Part shown: in pieces, positions 15,579 through 22,739 of the stretch | How positions within the stretch are numbered: position 1 is the stretch's first letter | How the letters are laid out: the number at the start of each line of letters is the position of its first letter | Source: Phycisphaerae bacterium | GTDB lineage: Bacteria; Planctomycetota; Phycisphaerae; SM23-33 | Length of the DNA stretch: 38,119 bases | Assembly (NCBI GenBank): GCA_009783465.1 | Contig: WRDM01000026.1 | Location: forward strand, 1 to 38,119 | Reading direction: 5' to 3' | Notes under the pieces: generated by a model | Database searches by the model: none | The model's input: only the letters and a program-made list of their open reading frames with translations | Told to the model about the DNA's origin: nothing | Program-made: the position numbers and the translations under genes

Positions 15579-17009
15579 CTAGTGGCTGGTGACTTCTGTC
15601 CGCGGTTCATCCAGCCGGAACAACTGCCGCACGAGGTCGATGGTCGCCATGGCATCGCCGTTGGAGGCCGCGCCGAGTTGGCCAAGGAACGTAACCGGGT
15701 CGTGGGCCAGCTTGTTGCAGATCGAGCGGGCCAGTTCCTCCATGGCCTCTCGCTGCGGAGCGGGCCAATGCCTGGCGTGACGATCCACCTCCGCCGCCGC
15801 CAGGGCGGTCAGCCGCTCGCGAAGCAGGCGAATCGTCGGCACCGCGTCGCGCGACGCGAGCCACTCCATAAACGAGGCCGTCTCCGCCTCGACGATGGCG
15901 TCGGCCTTGGGAATCTCCGCCTGCCGCTGCCGCAGGTTTTGCTCAACAATGGTCTGGAGGGCGTCGATGTCCACGAGGCAGACGTACGGCAGCTTGCCCA
16001 GGGCGGGGTCGATGTCCCGCGGCATGGCGACGTCGAGCACAAGCAGGGGCTTGCGAAGCACCCGCAGGGCGTCGCCGGCATTGGCGGGCGTCAGCAGCGG
16101 CTGCGGCGATCCACTGGCGGCGATAACGAGATCGGCCTCGGCGAGGGCGGCAGGCACGTCGGCGAGCGAAATCGTGCGGGCCGAGAGTGGCGGCGTTTCA
16201 CGTGACGCGGGCGAGACGCCCTCGTCACATTGCGCGCCGAGCAGGGCAGCCAGCGCCGGGCAGGCGAATCGTCGCTGGTCTGTGCTGGCCTGCGCCGGCG
16301 AATCGTCCGGGAATTCCTCGCGGCGCCACTGTTGAAAATGTTCGATCAGCGCCGCCGCCCGTGCCTCCGTGCGGTTGGCGACGATCAAATGATTCATGCC
16401 CGCCCGCGCCGCCGCTCGCACCGCCAACTCCGCCGTCGCGCCCGCGCCGATCAACAATACCGTCCGGCCATGCAACGACGAGAAAATCCGCCTCGCCAAC
16501 TCCACCGCCGCCTGCGAAACGCTGGCCGTCCCCTGACCCAACCGCGTCCGCGTCATCACACCCTTGCCCACGCGAAACGCCGCGTGCAACAACTTATGCA
16601 GCAAAAAACCCGCCGTGCCCGCCTGGCACGCCTGCCGATACGCCGACTTGACCTGCCCCAAAATCTCATGCTCGCCGACAACCTGCGACTCCAGCGACGA
16701 CGCCACGCGAAACAGATGCGACACCGCCTCAACCCCCGCCAGCCGATACAACCCCGCCCCGTCAACCGCCGCCACGCCCTTGACCGTCGCCAGTCTCGCC
16801 AGCAACCGAGCCACGCCGCGATCCATCGCCGCCTCGCCAGCCACCAGGTAAAACTCCGTCCGATTGCACGTCGACAGCACCAACGCCTCGGAAAACAACC
16901 GCTCCTCGCGCAGCCCCTCCAATAACGCCGCACCCTGCGACGCCGTCAACGCCAACGCCTCACGGGCCTCGATGGGGGTTCGATGATCTATACCGATACA
17001 ATACAACAT
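15579..17009 (-). CDS. hemA: Glutamyl-tRNA reductase
   Basis: Reduces glutamyl-tRNA to glutamate-1-semialdehyde with NADPH, the first step of C5-pathway tetrapyrrole synthesis. The 476-residue protein has the catalytic Cys48 in STCNRTE, the LFRVASSLESQVVGEHEILG stretch, a Rossmann NADPH motif LLIGAGATAELA (about 185-196), and the C-terminal dimerisation helix. It is longer than typical because about 50 residues (roughly 226-278) are inserted in the NADPH domain after VANRTEARA; part of the insert (CDEGVSPASRETP) is encoded by a palindromic repeat at 16200-16228. Gene order resB-ccsA-hemA links haem synthesis to cytochrome c assembly. It starts 7 bases after ccsA. Confidence 0.96.
   Translation of the reverse strand: MLYCIGIDHRTPIEAREALALTASQGAALLEGLREERLFSEALVLSTCNRTEFYLVAGEAAMDRGVARLLARLATVKGVAAVDGAGLYRLAGVEAVSHLFRVASSLESQVVGEHEILGQVKSAYRQACQAGTAGFLLHKLLHAAFRVGKGVMTRTRLGQGTASVSQAAVELARRIFSSLHGRTVLLIGAGATAELAVRAAARAGMNHLIVANRTEARAAALIEHFQQWRREEFPDDSPAQASTDQRRFACPALAALLGAQCDEGVSPASRETPPLSARTISLADVPAALAEADLVIAASGSPQPLLTPANAGDALRVLRKPLLVLDVAMPRDIDPALGKLPYVCLVDIDALQTIVEQNLRQRQAEIPKADAIVEAETASFMEWLASRDAVPTIRLLRERLTALAAAEVDRHARHWPAPQREAMEELARSICNKLAHDPVTFLGQLGAASNGDAMATIDLVRQLFRLDEPRTEVTSH
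16200..16228. repeat. Short palindrome inside hemA, family F
   Basis: GTGACGCGGGC, five bases, then a near-complement GCCCTCGTCAC (one mismatch). It is read in frame in hemA on the minus strand as DEGVSPASRET. Two related copies lie in resB at 17819-17845 and 17899-17925. Confidence 0.85.
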
Positions 17010-17016
17010 CGTTTAT

Positions 17017-17796
17017 TTATCCCGCATACCTGTGCATGCCAGGGAACAGTCGCGAGACATTCACCCAGAGCAACGTCAGGATGACGCACGCGACGCCTGC
17101 CAGGACGAGGGCGGCGTTTGTCTTCGCGAATCGCCCGCCCTGCCACCGCCGCCAGTGCAGATACGCCGTAAACGCCAGCCACGTCGCCAGCGACCAGAGT
17201 TCCTTCGGGTCCCAATTCCAATAATCGCCCCAGCAGAGCTTGCCCCAGACCGCGCCCAACACCAGCCCGAGCGTCAACAGTGGAAATCCAAGACAGACCA
17301 TGCGATGGCTGAGTTGTTCGAGCGGCCCGGCCCGGTCCGATCGACCGGCCAACAACTGCCTCGCCGCCGTCATGCCCGCCAGGAAGAGAATCATGTACGC
17401 CAGCATGTACGCGGCCACGTGCGGCACAAACAGCGGACTCTGCAACGCGGGCGGGAGCGTCTGCGGCTGGGCGTCGAACACCAGGCCTGCCGGCAACAGC
17501 ACACACACGCCAACCATCGCGGCGGCGGTGTGTGAAATCATTCGGGCGCCGAGGAACCGCTCGCAGAACCACCACAGCGGCGCCACCACCACGCCCAGGG
17601 CGAGAAACACATCGAACATGCTTCGCAACGGCGCGTGCGACGTGTCGATCCAACGGAACACGAAGGCAGCCACCATGACTAGGCCGCCAAGGAAAAAATA
17701 TCGCCGTTTCCATTTCCCCAGCGGCAGCGCACTGAACAGCCAAAACGCGATCGTCACGTAAATCAGGATGTGGACAACGTCGAATGTAAACTGCAT
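17017..17796 (-). CDS. ccsA: Cytochrome c assembly protein CcsA/CcsB (haem channel)
   Basis: An integral membrane protein of 259 residues that, with ResB, forms the system II machine exporting haem and attaching it to apocytochrome c. The haem-handling WWD motif is WGDYWNWDPKE (189-199), and conserved His residues lie in VPHVAAYMLAY (about 126) and AYLHWRR (about 214). About eight hydrophobic segments are visible. The ATG at 17796 overlaps the resB stop as TGATG, showing translational coupling. The size is that of the compact planctomycete and deltaproteobacterial type. Confidence 0.95.
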   Translation of the reverse strand: MQFTFDVVHILIYVTIAFWLFSALPLGKWKRRYFFLGGLVMVAAFVFRWIDTSHAPLRSMFDVFLALGVVVAPLWWFCERFLGARMISHTAAAMVGVCVLLPAGLVFDAQPQTLPPALQSPLFVPHVAAYMLAYMILFLAGMTAARQLLAGRSDRAGPLEQLSHRMVCLGFPLLTLGLVLGAVWGKLCWGDYWNWDPKELWSLATWLAFTAYLHWRRWQGGRFAKTNAALVLAGVACVILTLLWVNVSRLFPGMHRYAG

Positions 17797-19559
17797 CACC
17801 GGCCCTCCGCGACATCATCCCGTGACGCGGGCGTCTCGCCCGCGTTGTGCGCTCCATGAGACTGGCCGCTAGAAGACGCCAAATCGTCTTCGACGCCGGA
17901 CGCGGGCAAGATGCCCGCGTCACGACGCCGGAAATACCCCACCGTCGGCGAGAACCAATACCGCCAGAACACGCCCAGCAGCATCAGGCCGAACCCCGCC
18001 AGCACGGCCCACAGGCCTTGATCGCTTACCACGCCCAGCACGGTATACGCGTGACGCTCCTTGTCCCAGTCCATCTGATAAAAGTGGTATCCTCGATGAT
18101 GCAACGGCCGATTGACCGCGATGGTCGCCCGCTTGACGACCTGGCCGTCCTCGATAATCTCCACGTCGCTGAAAAATCCCTTCACAGGCGGCTCGACAAA
18201 GAACAACCGAATGCCCTCGATGTCGGGCGCGTCGGGATCGTCGAGGAACGCATGGACGTCGGCGTCGGTCATGGGCACGTCCATCGGAGGCATGCCGCGG
18301 AACGTGCCCGTCGCGTCGAGGAAGTGGCCAAAACGCATGGTCCCCCCCGGCAAATCGGGCGACGTCAGTTTCAGATCCATCGCCGGCAGGTCGCTGGTTG
18401 GATCGGCAACGTACTGCGGCCTGCGAATCGCCACCGCGTACGTGACGCCGCGATCCTCGCGCGGGCTTTGCGGCGAGAAGACCAGCCGCCGCGTCGGGCC
18501 GTCGCTGAATTCCAACGTCGCCAGCAGCGCGAACGTCTCCTCCGCGTCGACGGACGGCGCCAGCGGCGAGTGCGGGTCGGCCGTGTTGATGAGGCGGTCA
18601 ATCGTAATCGTCGCCGCCGCCTTGGGCAGCAGCGGATTGACGTAGCCACCCGGCCCGGCCTCGCCCGCCGGCAACGTAAACGACGCCCGCCGGCCCGACT
18701 GGGCAGGAAGAGTAATGGCCACGCCAGGCCCCATGATCAGCAGGTCGGCCGGCACGTCGTCAGGCCACACCAGCCGCGCGTGCGGCAGAAACGCCACCGG
18801 CGTGATCGTGTAATGACTCTCGGGCAAATTCAGCGGCTGCCCGATCTGCCAATCCAGCCGGCGGTCCTCAATGACGACCTTCGCGCTGCCGTCGGCGGCG
18901 CGGCCAAGCACGGGCACCGCCGCGTGAAGTTCCCACGGACCGTAATACTCCATGCGGAAATCCCTCAGCCGGACGGTAAACGGCAACTCCACCCGCGTGG
19001 CGTCGCGGAGCCGCACGTGACTCTCCGCCACGCCCTCGTGGACGACCATCACACCCCGCGGCACACGGCCGCCGTCGATCCACGTCGCCAAGGCGGGCAA
19101 CTTGCTCACCCACACGCTCGCGGCCAAGTGACCGCGAGGGCTGCTCCACATGCTGCCGCCAAGAATCAGAATCGCGCCAAGGTGCATCGCCACCGCCGCG
19201 GGCCTCCGCCAGAGGCCACGAACGAACAGCAGGCTGGCAACGAGCGTCATGAACACGAAAATCCACACGACCACCAACGCGGGCGAATGAAACAACTCCG
19301 CCGCGGTGACGGGAAATTTGGCCCAGAACCCGCCGGCCACGCCGTCGCCGCCGTGGTCGCAATCAGCCGACGAATGCGAATGCGCGTGAATCACCGGCAA
19401 AAACGTCGCGAAAATCGACAGCATCCCCAACAGCACACAGCACACAAAGGCCAAAAAAAGCAACAACGCCCCCGTCGATCGCCGCGCATCAGCCGCCGCC
19501 GGCACGCCAGGCCGGGCGGAAGATGAGAACGACGACTCATTCCTGTTGCTCGAAGCCAT
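17796..19559 (-). CDS. resB: Cytochrome c biogenesis protein ResB
   Basis: The partner of CcsA in system II cytochrome c maturation, 587 residues. Hydrophobic helices lie near the N-terminus (about 30-53 and two more before residue 150), then a large periplasmic domain, and a last helix near the C-terminus (VLAGFGLMLLGVFWRYWF). The family pattern NRPLHHRGYHFYQMDWD precedes it. The last roughly 45 residues (RRRDAGILPASGVEDDLA onward) are encoded by a composite palindrome and are probably acquired. The ATG at 19559 fits the start of MASSNRNESS; a weak GGAAA precedes it. Divergent from the TerB gene. Confidence 0.9.
   Translation of the reverse strand: MASSNRNESSFSSSARPGVPAAADARRSTGALLLFLAFVCCVLLGMLSIFATFLPVIHAHSHSSADCDHGGDGVAGGFWAKFPVTAAELFHSPALVVVWIFVFMTLVASLLFVRGLWRRPAAVAMHLGAILILGGSMWSSPRGHLAASVWVSKLPALATWIDGGRVPRGVMVVHEGVAESHVRLRDATRVELPFTVRLRDFRMEYYGPWELHAAVPVLGRAADGSAKVVIEDRRLDWQIGQPLNLPESHYTITPVAFLPHARLVWPDDVPADLLIMGPGVAITLPAQSGRRASFTLPAGEAGPGGYVNPLLPKAAATITIDRLINTADPHSPLAPSVDAEETFALLATLEFSDGPTRRLVFSPQSPREDRGVTYAVAIRRPQYVADPTSDLPAMDLKLTSPDLPGGTMRFGHFLDATGTFRGMPPMDVPMTDADVHAFLDDPDAPDIEGIRLFFVEPPVKGFFSDVEIIEDGQVVKRATIAVNRPLHHRGYHFYQMDWDKERHAYTVLGVVSDQGLWAVLAGFGLMLLGVFWRYWFSPTVGYFRRRDAGILPASGVEDDLASSSGQSHGAHNAGETPASRDDVAEGR
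17819..17925. repeat. Composite palindrome in the 3' end of resB, family F
   Basis: Two copies of the short palindrome (17819-17845 and 17899-17925) form the outer arms of a larger inverted repeat. The inner part includes GTCTTC-type complementary pieces. All of it is translated in the C-terminal tail of ResB as AGILPAS and AGETPAS. Confidence 0.85.
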
Positions 19560-19676
19560 CACATTTCCATACGTGGGAAAACACACAACAACGCTCCGAT
19601 AGTATACGGCCTGCCGCCGCCAGTTTCGCGAGAGAATTTGTGCGAAGTTCACGAAGTACACGGAATGCGAAACCGT

Positions 19677-19705
19677 TTGCATGCGGAAGGGTGGTTTTGT
19701 ATAAT
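19677..19705 (+). promoter_or_regulatory. Strong sigma-70-type promoter of the TerB cassette
   Basis: TTGCAT at 19677-19682, exactly 17 bases, then a perfect TATAAT at 19700-19705. Transcription would start near 19712, about 22 bases before the GTG at 19734. This is the clearest constitutive-looking promoter in the window and suggests the cassette is expressed as its own unit. Confidence 0.75.
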
Positions 19706-19733
19706 GTTAGGATAGCCAATCCAAGAGTATGGC

Positions 19734-21416
19734 GTGGACGACAACAAAAAATATACCGCATCCTCCATCCCGCCGCGCGACGCCCGGCCTGCACAGGGGA
19801 TCGGCTCGCCCGCGAAGCCCGGCCCATCCAGCGCCCCGTTGTTTACGAATACCGAATTCGCCGAAATCGAGTACGAATCGGCCATCCACAAAAGCACGCC
19901 CGGAGAAACCCAGCGGTGCGGCACCACATCCGCCCCCCAGGCCCAGTCAATCGGGCCACGAACCATCGACCCGATCCGGGAAACATTCTACAGCATGCGA
20001 AGCCTCGCCTCCGGAACCCCGCTGGCCCGGAATGACGCCGGACTGTTCTACAAACAAGCGAAATTCATGGAGGACTTCTCGGACGAATTCTACGGATTCG
20101 CCAAATTTTCCATGTATTATCCGTATTATCAACACATGGGATACGAACAACTCCGCACCTATTTCACGTGGCGTACGAACGTCCGGCGCGGCAACATCTA
20201 TCCGACCTCCCTGTCCTACGTGTTTCTCTACATGTACGAATTGTTGTCCAATATCGGCGTGAACAGCCCCGCCGACGGATTGGACAAACTGATGACGATA
20301 TGGCGTGCATGCCGTGACAACGAACCGTCCCTGGATCAGTATCTTCCCCCATGGCTCAAGGATTACCATATCTATTATGAATTGCCGTACCCTTTTGCAG
20401 ATTTCGTGAATGAACATCACCTGCAAAACCATTATCCGCCTGAACTGTTTCTTTTTGAACCCGGCACCGAAAATGCCCTTACGGCCTGGAACAACCTGTC
20501 AAGTTACGACGTTACAAAATCCAAATTTTACGCCGCGGGCAACGAATCGTTGCTGAAGGACTGCTTTTCCGCCGTCCTCCGTTCCATTCATAAACTATGC
20601 ACGAATCATAATATCCGCGTCGAGGATCTGTTTATTTACGGCGTCAGCAAAGGGACGCCATGGTATCCGTTTCAACGGGCTCTGTTTATGCATGGATTAG
20701 GTCAACCCGACCGCCAGGTAAACATGCCAGGCCGGGAATTCTACAGTTACAACGACAATCGCTGGTTCGCCAATATCCCCATCTATTATTCGGATCGGAA
20801 AGAACTGGCCGGGTACATCATCAAAAAAACGGAAGCTTGTCTTCGGCGGGCTGTCGGGTATAGATTCAAAATCACAGCCGACCCCGGCGCCGCGTCCCAG
20901 TCCTTTCAACCATTGAAATCGCTGGGAATTCCACCGGCAACGCTGAGCGGCGTGATTGAAAAAACGGTCGCGGATTTTCACAGAGACTCAACCCGCACCG
21001 TCGTGGTCGTCGATCACGATACTCTGGCCCGTATTCGCAAAGAATCGCTGGGAACGCAGGATAAACTGATTGTACCGGAAGACGATGCTCCCCACACACT
21101 TGCCGCCGCGCCGGGTGAATGCAATATGCCGGCGTTTCCGCAGCCACAAACCGAATCACATGGGCCTGTTCCCGATGTCTGGGCCGCCCTGAAGGACGCG
21201 CTGAACGCGGCGGAACGCGATGCGCTGTCGCTGGCCTTGCGAGGCGATACGAACATCAAAGCGTTTGCCGATAAGCACGGCGTGATGCTGGAAGTCCTGG
21301 CCGACAACATCAATGAAAAAGCGGCGGATATCATCGGGGACAATATCGTGACATTGGATGAAACGATAACTATATACGACGACTACAGAGAAAACGTCGC
21401 GGAGATCGTGGGATAA
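19734..21416 (+). CDS. TerB_N/TerB_C domain protein
   Basis: A 560-residue protein with no signal peptide. Residues 1-75 are low-complexity and probably disordered. A TerB_N-type domain follows (about 75-280), with the conserved GYEQLRTYFTWRTNVRRG and SYVFLYMYELLSN. The last 90 residues match TerB_C, with MLEVLADNINEKAADIIGDN and DETITIYDDYRENV. In other bacteria this pair is encoded together with a DUF2791 ATPase and an SF2 helicase, as here. Its role has been proposed as a scaffold or sensor in stress and nucleic-acid processing systems; a biochemical activity is not known. The start is GTG (an ATG 5 bases earlier is out of frame); AAGAG is a weak ribosome-binding site. Local composition is more AT-rich than the neighbours. 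Confidence 0.87.
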   Translation: MDDNKKYTASSIPPRDARPAQGIGSPAKPGPSSAPLFTNTEFAEIEYESAIHKSTPGETQRCGTTSAPQAQSIGPRTIDPIRETFYSMRSLASGTPLARNDAGLFYKQAKFMEDFSDEFYGFAKFSMYYPYYQHMGYEQLRTYFTWRTNVRRGNIYPTSLSYVFLYMYELLSNIGVNSPADGLDKLMTIWRACRDNEPSLDQYLPPWLKDYHIYYELPYPFADFVNEHHLQNHYPPELFLFEPGTENALTAWNNLSSYDVTKSKFYAAGNESLLKDCFSAVLRSIHKLCTNHNIRVEDLFIYGVSKGTPWYPFQRALFMHGLGQPDRQVNMPGREFYSYNDNRWFANIPIYYSDRKELAGYIIKKTEACLRRAVGYRFKITADPGAASQSFQPLKSLGIPPATLSGVIEKTVADFHRDSTRTVVVVDHDTLARIRKESLGTQDKLIVPEDDAPHTLAAAPGECNMPAFPQPQTESHGPVPDVWAALKDALNAAERDALSLALRGDTNIKAFADKHGVMLEVLADNINEKAADIIGDNIVTLDETITIYDDYRENVAEIVG

Positions 21417-21417
21417 C

Positions 21418-22734
21418 ATGGATAATCAGGTGCCGGCACGGATTGCGAATATATTGATTAACGCGCTCAAGGGCGGCGTGGTGCCGCGCGTTGGATTGGA
21501 ATATATCACCGTCGGACGCGCGCAGGAAATCGCGGCCATTCTATATGACATCGACATGATCTCCGACGGCGGCGCGTCGTTCCGATTTATTGTGGGCAAA
21601 TACGGAAGCGGCAAGAGCTTTCTGTTGCAGACCATCCGCAATTACGCCACGGCGAAGGGATTCGCCGTCGTGGACGCGGACCTCTCTCCCGAACGGCGTT
21701 TTGCCGGAACGAAAGGACAGGGACTGGCGACATATAAAGAACTCATACAAAATCTTTCGACAAAATCCAAGCCGGACGGCGGGGCGCTCCCACTGGTTCT
21801 GGAACGGTGGATTTCCGGCATTCAGTCAGCCATCAAAGCACAGTCCGACGCGGACGGCGACGCCTTCGACCGCCAGGTGGAAAAACAGATATACGCCGTC
21901 GCCAGTTCGCTCGAGGGCATGGTGAACGGATTTGAGTTTGCCAAAGCCATTGTCACCTACTGGCGGGCGTATCGGCAGGACGACGCGGCCATGAAAAGCA
22001 ACGTGCTCAAATGGTTCCGCGGCGAGTATACTTCCCGCAAGGAAGCCAAGGCCGATCTGGGGATCAATTTCATCGTGACCGACGAAACCTGGTATGATTT
22101 CCTGAAAATTTTTGCGATGTTCCTGGTCAGCGCGGGTTTCAAGGGATTGCTGGTGGTCATCGACGAACTGGTGAACATCTTCAAGATTCCCAACTCGATC
22201 ACGCGACAAAACAATTACGAAAAAATTCTCACGATGTATAATGATGTCTTACAAGGCAAGGCCAGCCACATCGGTTTTTTAATGGGCGGCACACCGCAGT
22301 GCATTGAAGATAAATACAAGGGGCTGTTCAGTTACGAAGCCTTGCGCTCGCGGTTGGCGGAGGGCCATTTCGCCGCCGATGGCCTCAAGGATCTGTCCGC
22401 ACCGATCATCCGACTACAGATGCTGACGCAGGAGGAAATGTATGTGCTGGTGGAAAAACTTCGGGACATCCACGCGCAACTATATAAATATACGCCAACG
22501 ATCACGCACGAAGACCTGGTCTATTTCCTCACGGTGGAATACAATCGAGTCGGCGCCGACACGCATATCACGCCGAGAGAGGTGATTCGGGACTTTATCG
22601 AGTTGGTCAACATTCTCCATCAAAACCCGCAGAAACGTGTGGCAGATATCTTAGGAAGCAACAGTTTTGAATTGGCCAAGGGCGGCCTGAGTGACGAGGA
22701 GCTTCACGCCGATTTTCGAGAGTTTGAGGTATAG
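21418..22734 (+). CDS. BrxC/BrxD-like P-loop ATPase (DUF2791)
   Basis: A 438-residue AAA-type ATPase. Walker A is GKYGSGKS (60-67) and Walker B GLLVVIDE (243-250), followed by the family pattern LVNIFKIPNSITRQNNYEKI and GFLMGGTPQCIED. These fit the DUF2791/BREX ATP-binding domain, found in BrxD of type 2 BREX and in stand-alone TerB operons. It probably uses ATP to act on DNA together with the downstream helicase; this is inference. The ATG lies one base after the TAA of the TerB gene, so expression is tightly coupled. Start and length are typical. Confidence 0.87.
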   Translation: MDNQVPARIANILINALKGGVVPRVGLEYITVGRAQEIAAILYDIDMISDGGASFRFIVGKYGSGKSFLLQTIRNYATAKGFAVVDADLSPERRFAGTKGQGLATYKELIQNLSTKSKPDGGALPLVLERWISGIQSAIKAQSDADGDAFDRQVEKQIYAVASSLEGMVNGFEFAKAIVTYWRAYRQDDAAMKSNVLKWFRGEYTSRKEAKADLGINFIVTDETWYDFLKIFAMFLVSAGFKGLLVVIDELVNIFKIPNSITRQNNYEKILTMYNDVLQGKASHIGFLMGGTPQCIEDKYKGLFSYEALRSRLAEGHFAADGLKDLSAPIIRLQMLTQEEMYVLVEKLRDIHAQLYKYTPTITHEDLVYFLTVEYNRVGADTHITPREVIRDFIELVNILHQNPQKRVADILGSNSFELAKGGLSDEELHADFREFEV

Positions 22735-22739
22735 AAATC

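Noticed and set aside
17847-19526. Plus-strand open frame of about 560 codons opposite resB
   Set aside because: Arg/Gln/His-rich shadow of the resB frame with no ribosome-binding site or family similarity.
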